From NCBI GenBank assembly GCA_030737875.1, contig CM060922.1, positions 320,945,956 through 321,009,955 of the forward strand: a stretch of DNA of 64,000 bases, read 5' to 3'. The position numbers were made by a program, and so were the translations under genes. Of the stretch, positions 11,033 to 22,894 are shown piece after piece (position 1 is the stretch's first letter; the number at the start of each line of letters is the position of its first letter). The DNA comes from Allium sativum. Its lineage: Eukaryota > Streptophyta > Magnoliopsida > Asparagales > Amaryllidaceae. The notes beneath the pieces are model-generated. The model was not told the origin of the DNA, did not search any database, and was given only the letters and a program-made list of their open reading frames with translations.

Positions 11033-12530
11033 GAAGGTTAAGTAATTACCTTGGCTCTGTTGCGTGACTCAGTAGAGATGGGGTTAGCAATACCCTAGAT
11101 TGAGTTGAGTGTGTATATACGAAAGAGCGTATGTGTAGATTTTATAAATATTGTTTTATATTGTGGTGATTTATCGGTTGAGTTGTTTATGAGTTCTGGT
11201 CGATCAGTTTGATCCGTTGTATTGGTAGGGGTTTATAAACACTTGAATACGATGGACCGACGCAGTATGGTTTGAAAAGAGGGTAAATGAAATAATTGTA
11301 TCCAAAATATATTTTGATATAAAAAAGTATAGATATTTGATATATTACAGTATATTGGATGTGTTGGTTGTTATATTAATCAAATAAGATTAAAATTGAG
11401 TTGGTTATACATATATAACCAAATAAAATTCGTATAAGTATTACGAAATGAATTAAAACTGAATTTAAACCAGAATTGAGAATTAAAACTCTGGAGTTCG
11501 GAAAGGTGTTTGTAAATGGATTTGGATTAAGTATATGAGATTATAAAATCCTGGTAGATTTTAAATTGTTTTACAAGCACTGTGAATGGTATTTTGAAAT
11601 GTATTTCAAAATAAAAGTGTTTAGAAATGGTTTTGAAAGTGATATAGTATTGAACTGACTTTGGTCGCTGGGAAATAATTCCGATAATGATCCAGACATC
11701 ATCGATGTTCATTTTCGAGTGTGTAAATGATGGATTACTGCCAAAGAGATTGTTTTTGAATTGTTTTGAGAAAAGCAAGTTGTTTTGAATTACAAAAAGT
11801 GATATTTGATTTTAGAAATGCTAAGTTATTTAAATTCCTAGGGAAAGATTATTTGATTTAAAACCAAATTGAATTGAAATTTGGAAAAGAAAATTGGAAT
11901 TAAAATAATGTCATTTAAGTGGTAATTGAAATTGAATTGGATTAGAATGATATCGAGACAAATTGGATTTGTGAGATTTGAATTTGAAATGTAATTCGAT
12001 AATCGAGTTAAGCATTTGGGATCGAGAACAGAATTCGAGTTTGAAATGAGATTTGGTTTGAAATTGAATTTGGCTTGGATAAGAGAATGGTTGTATTGGA
12101 GATAAAAGTGATTTGATTTTGATTGGGATAACATTTGTATATGTTGAATTAGTAACAGATATGAAAGATGAAATGATATGCCCGACAAAAAGGTACAAGT
12201 TTATAATCTAATTTGAGTATGGGATTTTTATGAGCCTGTTTGGCAAGCTGCTTGGCTGGTTGATTTTCTTTTGGGTTGGAGAAGGCTCAGAGAGGCGAGT
12301 TGTAGTTGTATCGATTGACCAGTACAAAGGAGGTGCTGGCGAAATTTTTCGAAAATTTCGGGTGACAGAAAATTTTCAGAATTTTGGAAAATTTTCGTTG
12401 ATGAGAATTAATTAATATTTTAATTGAAATTAATTAGTTCAGTTGAAACTGAAAAAGAAGTAAACAAATAATTTTTAACCAGTTAGAAAGGTTTGTTTTC
12501 TACCTTAGCAATTTCGAGGACGAATTATTT

Positions 12531-12544
12531 TAAGGGGGAAAGAA
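12531..12544 (+). other. Polypurine tract, element 1
   Basis: TAAGGGGGAAAGAA runs directly into TGCAACGACCCG, the first bases of the 3' LTR. Confidence 0.85.
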
Positions 12545-13620
12545 TGCAACGACCCGTATTTTCAGCGATATAATAATTAATTAATTTAATGATTTAAATA
12601 TAGATTTACATGATTGCTTAATTAAATAATATTGAATATTTAATTAAAATAAATAAAAGAATAATATATTTAATTTCTGAAATAGTCGGAAATAGTGGAA
12701 TTGACAATATTGCGTGAATTGGACAATTTAAAATATATAATTCAATTTAGAATTTGAATTATATTAACGAATATATTATATAAACGACAGTTGAACATAT
12801 AATTATATTATAATTACAAGCGAGCTCAAAATGGCGCGGCAGTTCGTAATTTGGCGATTCGAACATTAAACGAATATACATAATCCGTTTTAAATCGGAT
12901 TTGTGTGAAACAAGAAACGTTCGGAGCTGGTGAAATATATTTTTCTAATGGAAGAATAAAATCGGGATTTCGTCGTGTAGATAATGAGTTATGTCTAAAT
13001 CAAATTTTCGAAAAATCGCTATGGAATTCCTTTATAATTTATAACGATTTATTTATATTATAAATAGATTTTCAATATAAATTGAATATGTATTTAATCT
13101 GGATTTGAAATGTCGAGTTAGAAATTCATATAAGAATATTTTGGAGTGGTATGATATTCTATGTGAATATATACAATAATATTTATTTATAAATATTTAA
13201 ATTGATTATTTTTAAATATTTTAATATTTAAATGGGTTTATTTAGAGCTTCAAAAATAGATAGTTTTGCAAACGAACTCCATTTTCGACGAAACTAATAT
13301 TGTTGGATCCGGAATATAAAGTTATTGTTAGATTTCAATTTTCGTGATTTTTGGAGTCAGCATGTGGCCGTACAGAATTTTAATGTGAAAACCAGTCAGT
13401 ATTTTGATGGTTAAAAATATGTTGTGTGAGCAAACGGAGTCGGAACTCAACGAAACATGTTTTGTTGGGTCTGTAATGTCAAACTGTAGCTGCATGTTCA
13501 TTTTCATGATTTTTGGATGTTGTATGTGATCATAGGAATTTTTAGATTGATAAATGGAGTTAATTATCGAATATAAATTAATATAAAACTACAAAGCTTA
13601 ACTCCTAAGCTGCCTTGTCC

Positions 13621-13628
13621 TATAAATA
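13621..13628 (+). promoter_or_regulatory. TATA-like box, element 1 3' LTR
   Basis: TATAAATA at the position matching 6353 in the 5' LTR, followed by ACACAACCTATAACC. A transcript starting here would read outward through the LTR into the flanking gag remnant and CACTA end. Confidence 0.4.
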
Positions 13629-14774
13629 CACAACCTATAACCTAATTTCATTTTTTTCTGGTCAACACAAACTCAAAAACTCAGCCGTCATATTTTTCCT
13701 CTTTATAGAAACAAATCGCCGCTTTAGAAAATCATAAAAAATAAATTCCTAAATTAAATCTCATGATTTTGGGATCGTTGAGATCGTTATGGCGAGGACT
13801 TCGCAATGATTCCCATCTTCTATAGCTCGATGTATATTTTTGGTCATCCAAGTTTTCACAGTGAAGCCTAGGGCTTCGGCTGGGGGTCAACACGAGGGGA
13901 GTTAGGTCAAACAGCGGGTGGTGCGGCGCTTAGGGATGGTAGCCGAGTGTTTTGGAGAAGAATGAGGGAGTTCGACTTTGAAAAGTGTCGGAGGTTGCTG
14001 TAGTGTTCGAGCCGACCTAGGAGACGCAACACATGGAAATTGGTCGAGTGGAAGTTAATGGGGACAAGAAGGATGAGTTCGAGTTGAGGAGTATTATGGT
14101 GGTTGCAATTTCCTGAATTTCGATGAGAAAAGGGTTCGATCCTGCACAGTATTTTTTCGCGTGGTGTGTTCATCGCAGAGATGAAAGTGGAGTGCGAGTT
14201 AAGCATTTTTAGCATGTGGATGGAGCGTGTCGGAAGAGGAGAATTTTGTGTATATTTTTGGGATTTTAAATGAAGTAAGGAAGGAGTAAGATGGGTTGAA
14301 ATGTAAGGCAATGTTGTGTATTCAGTAAAGGAGGAACGCAATTCATACCAGAAGGAAGAAGAGAAGAACGCAGGCCGGGTTTTTGGAAATGAAGTTGGGA
14401 TGAGAGTTAAAGGTAAAGCCCAAATTCTATAAAAGGAAATTGAATTTTTTTTTATTTATAAATAGTATAACTTGTATTATTAATATCTTTGTCATACATG
14501 ATCCAAATTCAGCAAAACAAGATCCTTTGGGATCGTATGGATGAGTGCTACATAATGGAACTGATTAAGAATGAATTGGAGCTCATTACAATTTATAGCG
14601 AAATAAATTGTCTGTCTGAATCAACGACAATTATCGTTATTTAACGATGATCGTCCAATGTGAGTAAAACTCACTAACTCTGCCCAGTTATATTTTTATA
14701 ATGTATTTTTAGAACTGATAAATGTTGGTTGATTTCTGTGTGCTGATTGTTTGATTGAATTATTGATTGGTTGG

Positions 14775-14778
<4 letters not shown>

Positions 14779-14812
<34 letters not shown>
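14779..14812. repeat. (AT)n microsatellite in element 1 3' LTR
   Basis: About 34 bases of alternating AT, longer than the allelic tract in the 5' LTR. Confidence 0.9.
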
Positions 14813-14816
<4 letters not shown>

Positions 14817-15747
14817 AATCAAATATTGATTTTGTTTATCAGAATATTTCATATCGAAATGAAATTGACGTTATTATATTGTTTAACATCTATGGATGCA
14901 GGGAAACAGGTTAGAGGGATCCAATTGGATTCCTCAATATTTATATTACTGTTTTTCATATATTGTGATATATGATGTGTTGTATATAATTTGTGATTGA
15001 TTATAATGTGGTTGGATGAAACTAGTCTTTTTCATTGGTATTTTGAATACCGTAAGTGATAATGAAATGAAAAAGAAAATTTCAAAGTATATATTGAATA
15101 AAATAAATAGAATTATAAAAGGAATATTTATTTAGAAAATAAGTAGAAGTATAAAAGGAATCTTTATTTAGAAAATAAATAGAATAATTATAAAAGGAGA
15201 TATTTAGAAAATAAATAGAATAATTATAAAAGGAAATATTTATGAAATAAATAGGATGATTATAAAAAGAATTATGAGTCATGGATTTAAAGTAGATTTT
15301 AAATAGAATCAGTTTTAATAGATAAATTGAGAAGATTAATTTATAAATAATGTTTTATAAATTAAATAAATTATTTATCATTTGATAAATGGAATATATA
15401 AGTTAGAACTTATATAGAGAAATAGAAATCAGTTTTAACACTGTTATTTTAAAATAGAATGTGAACTCAGCATTTATAAAGGGAATTATAAATGAGATTT
15501 AAGTTTTAGAAATAAAAAGGAAATTTCGTATGAATAATTCTATAAATAGAAGTATAAATTGAATTTGGAAATGGAATATTATTTTAAAATACGAAATCCA
15601 ACTTAATGGATTATATAAAAGAAACATTTTTCACATTCGATGTGAATAATGGATTAAATTGAATATTTTATAAATTGAAACAATTATAAGGAAAATTGGG
15701 ATTTTGAAATAAGAATTCAAATGGGAATTTGAATGAGATAGGAAATA

Positions 15748-16120
15748 GAGTTAATCGAATAGAGTTAAATCGAATATTAGTTATTCGAACAGAGTTAAAT
15801 AGAATATTAGTTATTCGAACAGGGTTAAATCGAATATTAGTTATATGAATAGAGTTAAATCGAATATTAGTTATTCGAAGAGAGTTAATTGAATATAGTT
15901 TATTCGAAAGGAGATAATCGAATATAGTTTATTCGAAAGGAGTTAATTGAATATAGTTTATTGGAAAGGAGTTAATCGAATATAGTTTATTCGAAAGGAG
16001 TTATCGAATATAGTTTATTCGAAGAGAGTTAATCGAATATAGTTTATTTGAAAGGAGTTAATCGAATATAGTTTATTCGAAAGAGAGTTATCGAATAGAG
16101 AATATTCGAAGGAGAGTTAT
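15748..16120 (+). repeat. 29-bp tandem array in element 1 3' LTR
   Basis: Counterpart of 8462-8834 with the same TCGAATA/TATTCGA unit. Unit order and variant content differ from the 5' copy, for example more GAACAGAGTTAAATCGAATATT-type variants at the start. This shows unit turnover after insertion. Confidence 0.85.
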
Positions 16121-18299
16121 ACGTTGAAATTCGATTATATCGATTTCGAGAAAGTACTATTTACTTTCTGATTTTTAATCAAGATTTATTTATTTAGTTA
16201 CAAATTGTCTATTTAGTTAAATTAAGGAATAATGGTTTTATTTTGAAGTTAGATATTTTAGAAGTAGGGATTATTACGCTATAGTTATAATCAATGTTTT
16301 CAATAAAGAAGTGGATTCGTAAATTGAATCCGAGAGTTACGTAAGGAAGTTTGTTAAATATTTAAAAGGTTACTTTGTCTATTTCAAGGTTCGAAATGTT
16401 GTTCAGTTAAGGTCTGAGAGGTAGTTATACCCCAACTTGATTGACTTCATTTTAACTAAGGAATGGTTAAGGTTCGATAGGGAAGGTTGGTTAAGTGAAT
16501 TTAGTTAATGAGTGTAATGGTTTGAGTTGGCATAGAAATGTTTTATTTAAACATCTCTTTAAATCCAATGAAGGAGTTTTGGAAATGTTTTTTCCAAATA
16601 AGAATCAGAAATGCTTTCTAATATAAAAAAATAGAAATGGGAGTAAATATGGAAACGTTTTCCAATGTTAATAAGATATATTTTCTAAATTTAGAAAATA
16701 AGAATTTATGGAGATATGGAAATAGGTAAATGAATAAATTAATGATAAATTAATTTAAAAAGAGAAAAAGTTGATTGATGATTGATCGGTACGATTTCCA
16801 TTTGGAAATACGACCGTTGATTGTACATTTGTTTTTCTTTGATAGTTAAATCACTGACTACCAAAGTTTTTGACCAATTTTCCATCGTCAATACGAAGAG
16901 ACCGGGATAAGATTTATTATCTGAAAACCATTCCGTATGGGAATTAGCGTTGCAAATCAAATACGATGAAGATAATTGAAGACGGAGTTTGTACAAGGGC
17001 TTTTCTAGCAAATCCTAGGTAGAAATTGCCTAAGATGGGTTTATAGAATAGTGCTTTTGGTTTGTCCAGTCCCAGGACAACCTGTATGGAAGAATGTCTG
17101 ACAAAGTATATTCAATAGATCGTGTAAGTTGATCTCTTCAAACATATTTACGTTTGGTGGCAGAGGAATTCACTTCTCTTAGCTGTATACCCATCGTATA
17201 TTTGGGGAAATCAATATGTGATTTGGCGGGTATGACGATATGACATTTAAAGTAAATAAATGTGTGATCCGTACGTTTTGGCCTCTAGCCTCACAACCAG
17301 GAAATGGTATAAAATCGGGTAGGTCACATGTCTAAGTGGTTAGCTGCCAATTAGGGTGTATTGTCACCTGATCTAGAGAAATTCCATTTACTTCTATAAT
17401 CTATTTCGATGCTGTCCCTTTCTGGAAACGGTTGCTGACCCAACCGTTGGTGATAATACATTCGGTATACTCAAACGAAATGAGTGACCAGTCATGTTTA
17501 GCCTGGGTTACAAGATGTTCTTGTTGAACCTGGTGTATTTCCCTCTAGAGATATACTGTTGGAAGGTAGTCCCATACCTTGCCAGTTGGAATCCATTACC
17601 CAATAAGCGCCCCCGGTTTTTGATTATATATTATGTATGTGGAACGTGAGATGAAAGCATTATGCTAGATGATTATTAGTTGTGATTGATAGACACTACT
17701 ATAACATCAAAGATTTTTGATATAAAGATTATCATTTCTTTCAAAAGGATTTTGAAAGTCAAATCAAGTGTTTTGGATTCTCATAAGGAAAAAAACCGTT
17801 TCGTTATACGGCGCGGTCTTATGAGACATCGTTTGTTTTCTCAAACTATTTTAAATTGTTTACTCATACCAGTCCCTTGACGGACCCGGAGTTTATTTTG
17901 TTTTGTTTTACCTTAAATTCTTGGGTGCCCAAATTTGTACGAGCAGTCAAGTAGTCAGGTTTTACAGATATACTTGGAGAGCTTGGAGCAGGAGGCTTCA
18001 AGATTATATAGCTATTGTTATTTCCGCTGTGTTGTAAGTGTTATACTCTGATAATGTTAATATATACATATACTGATTTTATTTCAAAGATATGTATTTA
18101 TTATATATTGTTCGTTCCGTCGTGAGGTTTGTGTTACTCTGATATTGTATGTTCTTCTTCTTCTTCTATTCTAATTTTCTATCTTATCCATCCTTACCCT
18201 CTAACTTCTTTCATTAACTATTCGGAATTTCCGATGCTTGGATAGTCGACATTGAGTTTATGTCGATAACCAGGATTGCGAATTCCCCGGGTTGTTACA

Positions 18300-18486
18300 C
18301 TAGCAAAAGCACTTGAGCAAAGGTTTGGTCCATCAACCTTCTTAAAACCCTAAGCCACTCTTTTTAAATTAAAGCAAATCACCACTACTGATCACCACCA
18401 ATCCACCTTCGAAATTGTGTGTAACCGCATCACCACCGTAACACCCTATTCAATACTTTAATGCTTCATATCCGATCTTAAAACTC
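18300..18486 (+). pseudogene. Gag of Ty3/Gypsy element, continuation after element 1
   Basis: The frame resumes with LAKALEQRFGPSTFLNP, then a stop, then ATLFKLKQI and a readable STFE.VCNRIT/CFISDLK pattern. These are the expected conserved blocks of the Retrotrans_gag domain following the part ending at 5273. The frame has at least one stop and is cut again at 18486 by a CACTA terminus. Confidence 0.75.
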
Positions 18487-18940
18487 CACTACAACAAATT
18501 TTCCCTTTAACAGTGTCGCAGAAACATTGTGAAAACCTTTAATAGCGTTTTGATGAACGTTGTCAACCAACAAGTTGTTATAGGTCTTAAAAATATCACA
18601 ACACATATCTAAACGCTGTAGAAAATTGACGTATTACAATGTTTCAAATGGTGTTGTTCTTATGTTTGTACAACATTTTATTTTTATTGTGTTATATTCA
18701 ACTTTCAAATATTTAATAGCATTTTATATCATTTTACATCGTTTTAGAAATGTTGTCATCTTCACTATTTCATAACGTTTTACCTCATATCACAGCGTTT
18801 CAGAAACTTTGACATATTCACTATTATACAGCGTTTTGTTTATACAATGTTTTGTATATTCACTATTATACAGCGTCTATCATAACATTTTTCATTTTCT
18901 ACAACATTTCTACACAATGCATTTATGTTCAGAATAATCA
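18487..18940 (+). mobile_element. CACTA (En/Spm) transposon, left terminus with subterminal repeats
   Basis: The sequence changes abruptly inside gag to CACTACAACAAATTTT, a typical CACTA terminal inverted repeat. It is followed by many short, degenerate copies of ACAGCGTTT, AACGTTGTC and ACAACATTTT, as expected of CACTA subterminal repeats that bind TnpA-like proteins. A 3-bp target duplication would be CTC at 18484-18486. I could not find the matching right end (..TTTGTTGTAGTG) in the window, so the element is truncated or disrupted. Confidence 0.7.
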
Positions 18941-20535
18941 CTAAATTTAAACAACAACAAAAAAAATTCTTAAAACTCTGTTTCATAAATTACAATAATT
19001 CCATATGCCAAAGAGATAATAGTTCTACATAACATTTTGTAATCAATGTTCCCATCAAAGATGTTATTAACATGTTTTTACAAAAGGTACTTAATAAGAA
19101 AAAAAATGCAAATCGTTGAAAGTCCAAGTTCGTATACTCCAAAGTTGAATTTCCTACACGGGAGAAGAAAATTGAAATTAGAACCTTAATTTTGAATGCT
19201 CTCTTGAATTCGCTAGTGAAAAACCCTCCAAACTATGCTATGATGGATGCAAACAGACCAAAATCCAAAGCATTCCATTGAACATGTGACATAGAAACTT
19301 CTTTCCATGGAAACTACAAAAACACAATAGCCGGTTAAATTAACATATATGAATAAGTTGGCATGTTTTACACTCCAGAAATAAAGGTGAACATTTTATG
19401 TTTAAAACCTATTTAATTAAGCCAATAATTGTGAAAAACACAAGTGTGTAGTTGGCTATAAATCTTAGTCAATTTTAGATAAGAAGGAAACAAAGACCAA
19501 GAAAAGTAAGCCAACGAATAATGCACTTGCAATGTATAAGTTTTCTTCAGAGGCTTTAGAAACATCCAAGCATTTGTGCATCTTTCATGGGCACCAACAA
19601 GGAAACACCAGATGCACCATTAAGTGGTGCAGTAACACCATTATGTGGTGCACTTGCACCATTACTGTGTGAAAATGTGCAATACTGGTGCACTGCACCA
19701 GTGCAACGGTGCAGATGCACCACAGAGTGATGTTGTTGCACTATGTAGATTCACCACTATGTAGTGCACTACACCACTATGGTACTTGCATTAGAAATAT
19801 TACATTATTGAGGAAGGAACATCCAACGTCGACTTAATTATCTAAATGTATTCAAAGAATATCGAGATCAATAACATGCACCTATATTTAACAGTTTTGT
19901 TGCTCTTTTATTAAAAAATAGGCACATATATTTTAACTCAAGTAAACCATTCAGTTGCTCAAAGGAGAAAAGTGAAAGTACCTGAATGTTAAAGGGAAGA
20001 GGGAGAATCAAGTACCTGAATGTAGAATAACGAGCATGGGTAGAATAAAGTGCAAAACGATATAATAGAAAAATTAAAAAAATAGTGTTGATGTTTAAGG
20101 CTTTCATGAAAGAATCATAAAAGGATTTGATTTGCGAATCATATGGAAAACGTCATGCGACCTCATCTATAGTAGTTAGACAACAACAACATACATGTTA
20201 ACGGTTATGCTCTATACTTGATTTAGAGAATATAATGGGTATAAACAGATATCAAGAAAATAGTTCTTTGGATAGTGAGTGTGGAATTTAAAATCAAAGT
20301 TAATGAGCTTGTTTAAATTATTTTCTAGCATATAGATATATAATATGTTTATACAAGTGCAAAATCATCTTTGTTAAGCGTCCGTATATAATATTTTAGT
20401 CATGTGCATGTATGTACCTAGTTTGCTGCATTTCTTGCATTCTGCCTTCACTATTTAATGCTTACAGCTAAAATGATGCACTCCTCCCTGCAATGTTCTT
20501 GCCTTGTTTTAGTAGATTAAGATATCAGAAAATAA
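18941..20535. other. Unassigned DNA, possibly CACTA interior
   Basis: AT-rich with no recognisable transposase. It contains the TGGTGCA-rich patch at 19600-19790. Because the CACTA right end was not found, this stretch may be CACTA interior or the older host sequence of the LINE. Confidence 0.35.
19600..19790. repeat. TGGTGCA/TGCACCA-rich short-repeat patch
   Basis: TGCACCA, TGGTGCA and related words recur more than ten times in both orientations over about 190 bp. The minus strand is open through most of it and would encode a repetitive NGASAPHNGVTAPLNGAS-like peptide, but nothing else supports a gene. Confidence 0.55.
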
Positions 20536-20662
20536 GGATTGGCAAGCTGCGCTACTCTTCTTTCAGATGATCCCATTTTCACAAATAGCTCTCTCGTCTC
20601 TGATGGGTTTGCTGCTAAGAGATCATATTCAATTTCTGAAGCTGACATTCGGAGGGCAGTAA
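20536..20662 (+). pseudogene. LINE ORF1-like fragment, upstream of the Copia insertion
   Basis: The frame opens after a stop at 20533 and reads to the insertion point with a Ser/Asp-rich sequence ending SEADIRRAV. It continues in the same frame at 29455 after the target duplication is removed. No start codon or RNA-binding/CCHC region is seen, so the LINE is probably 5'-truncated. Confidence 0.55.
20658..20662 (+). repeat. Target site duplication of the Copia element (AGTAA, left)
   Basis: AGTAA immediately before TGTTAGAG. The identical right copy is at 29450-29454. Confidence 0.95.
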
Positions 20663-22123
20663 TGTTAGAGTTTATGCCCTAGAGGCAATTCATTTGATGA
20701 AATAGATAACACCGTTGATGTTATTGTTTTATTTGGAATAAAATATTATTCTATTATATTGTATTTACTGCGTAATATAAATAATAATATAATAGAAGTC
20801 CTTAGAATAATAATACGGAATTATATAGTTCGAGTAAGACTGAACTTGAGATTATATAATATGATAAGTATTATAATTCTTAAATGTCCCTAGTCAAGTT
20901 TTATTGTTTATATAGGACAACAATAAAGCGTTGAGACTAGTATATTGATTGACTGATGATCACATCTCATTGATCATTAATATACGTGATATTAAAGTCA
21001 AGATATAAATACGTATTAGAGAATAGCGTATTGGGCGGACCCACCGTGAGATAACTCCATGGAATATAATTAAACAGTATCATGAGTTGTTCTCATAGTG
21101 ATAGTGATATAATGGTCCTCAGACCTGAAATCATTATAATTTTATTCGAGTATATTTGTGTTTTGATATCATCTAAAGTTATTTCGTAACAGAGTAACGA
21201 TAATGGTGATTGTTGGATACATCTCGAATCGAATAGAAATTATGAATGATCTAGATGGAATTTAACCCTGCAATTTATTTGTAATGATGTCCATGGGCCT
21301 CTTGATTGAGTCAGACTGTGAAATGCATGGCCGTGCTCAAATATTGATTTGTTTTAAACAATCTACTCATCGATCAAGAAAACGGATTAAATTATAATGA
21401 GGATGATACGATCCATGCCTCTAGTTTAATCCTGGATATATCGGTTAAAAGGATTATATTACATTGAGACACTAGTCACAGAACAGGTTGTATCGAATCG
21501 ATAAAATTATTATAACTTGGGTAGCAGTGATGTGTTGCTAGATACCGCTCACTGTTTATAATTTAAATTCGATTTAAATTATTGCCAACGTTGTAATAAC
21601 CTATAGGGTCACACATTAGATCGCTTGAAGAGGATGAGAACCGTTCATAATAAAAGGAAATCAAAATGTTGACCTTTTCTTTAATTGTTGGATTGGTATA
21701 AAGGGTTTTATTAGTGTTAGTTAATTGGATTTTGTGGGCCAAATGTTAAAAAGGAAGGCCGACCCTTCTTATATAGATTTTTTCTCTATTTTATCATTCA
21801 ATGGTTGAGTGGATATGAGCCGCCACAAAAACCTAATCAACGAAACCCTAAAAACCCAAAAATGCTAGCACCATCCATCCTTCCTCCTAATGATGTTCGA
21901 CATCTTGGAGAACAAGCGCTCATGGATAACCTCTAGAGGCGGCGGCTTTGTGTCACGCTAGGATTCGAGACAACTTCAATTTCTATTCAGTCACGTGAAA
22001 TCGCTCAAGACCGACAGGTATAGAATTTTAATATTGTTTGATTTACAAAATTAAAGCATAGATCCTATTGTTATTGGTTACAATTGACTTATTTGATATG
22101 GATTGGAACCGATTTCACCTTCA
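20663..22123 (+). repeat. 5' LTR of the Copia element (1461 bp)
   Basis: Begins TGTTAGAGTTTATGCCCTAG, a start I recognise from plant Copia LTRs, and ends ..ACCTTCA before the primer site. Near its 3' side are a TATA-like box (21770) and a CCTAAAAACCC leader. Confidence 0.9.
21770..21777 (+). promoter_or_regulatory. TATA-like box in the Copia 5' LTR
   Basis: TATATAGA after CCCTTCT, about 350 bp before the LTR end. It is conserved in the 3' LTR (29094). Confidence 0.4.
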
Positions 22124-22124
22124 A

Positions 22125-22136
22125 TGGTATCAGAGC
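22125..22136 (+). other. Primer binding site (initiator-Met tRNA), Copia element
   Basis: TGGTATCAGAGC starts one base after the LTR end. Confidence 0.95.
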
Positions 22137-22873
22137 CAGGTTTTTTAGTTTTGTAAATTGTGACAAAATTAGGGCATGGTCTATTCGATTCATAGCAAAA
22201 TCAATAGTATTGCGAACACTATTGTAAGGAGATTTTAATATTGATTCGGTCGAAGGTGAAATTGTTTCATAACAGAGTATTTAATATATGATATAAAATT
22301 GAAATATAGTTCTTGACTCGATTTGATTAATTATCCTAGTTTGAACTGTTTAAACCTTGCAAAGTTTGTATATAAGTTCAGAAATGAATCAGTTTTTGAT
22401 AGATACAAATTTAATTTTGCTATAAAATCTGAATGGGGTAATGAATTAATATATGGCATTAATTCTAAACTGTTTAAGATCATATTCATCATATTTGAGT
22501 TCTGAACATATGTTCAATGGTTAACCCTTTGTATACTATGTTAAGAACTCATCTGAATCTGTTTTGATATAGATAAAACCCACAGATGTGTTGATAAATA
22601 ATTGTATATGTACTTTATTGCTATAATTTGATCATAGGTTGTTTTATGGTTTGTTTAATCTTGTTAAGATCTGTAATTAACTAAACTAGTATACAGATCT
22701 ACATAGACAACAAATCCTTCTGTCCTAGATTCTCATACATGATGGGGATAAGTTGTTTGTATATATCTTCTTACATATACATATTTGCCATTGGACTTTA
22801 TAATGATAATACCACTGACTGGCATGTTAATTTATTTATTATCAATATATTTTTTGGGTACAATATACATACA

Positions 22874-22894
22874 TATATATATATATATATATAT
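22874..22894. repeat. (AT)n microsatellite
   Basis: About 21 bases of alternating AT inside the Copia interior. Confidence 0.85.

Larger units (their letters stand above)
11019..12544 (+). other. Short internal region of element 1, no gag-pol
   Basis: 1526 bp between the LTRs. I find no long open frame or catalytic motif. The distal part (about 12180-12544) has phrases also present in element 2 (GCCCGACAAAAAGGTACAAG, CCAGTACAAAGGAGGTGCTG) and ends with the chromovirus pol C-terminus remnant AATTTCGAGGACGAATTATT before the polypurine tract. An autonomous relative would need about 4.5 kb here. Confidence 0.8.
5274..18299 (+). mobile_element. Giant-LTR, coding-poor Ty3/Gypsy element (element 1)
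   Basis: This is a complete 13.0-kb unit: 5' LTR 5274-11018, initiator-Met primer site, internal region 11019-12544, polypurine tract, 3' LTR 12545-18299, and a 5-bp target duplication. The LTRs make up 88% of the element. The TGTAACGACCC start, the ..GTTACA end, the Met primer site and the internal 3' end (AATTTCGAGGACGAA, a pol C-terminus signature of Tekay/Del chromoviruses) point to that lineage. No gag, protease, reverse transcriptase or integrase is encoded, so it is non-autonomous (LARD-like). By eye the two LTRs differ at roughly one base in 12-15 in the parts compared, so the insertion is fairly old. Confidence 0.85.
12545..18299 (+). repeat. 3' LTR of element 1 (5755 bp)
   Basis: Collinear with 5274-11018, starting TGCAACGACCC and ending GGGTTGTTACA. 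The terminal TG/CA is kept, but one base of the start (GT to GC) and one of the end have changed. Its TA tract and 29-bp array differ in length from the 5' copy. Short frames inside are not conserved between the two LTRs, so no gene is called. Confidence 0.85.

Noticed and set aside
11838..12198. Minus-strand frames of 95-116 codons in element 1 interior
   Set aside because: The translations are Phe/Asn/Ile/Leu-rich low complexity from AT-rich repeats of AATTTGAAATTGAA type.
20160..20190. ACAACAACAACA and TAGTAGTTAG near 20165 as the right end of the CACTA element
   Set aside because: They lack the required terminal ..TAGTG and the reverse-oriented subterminal repeats.
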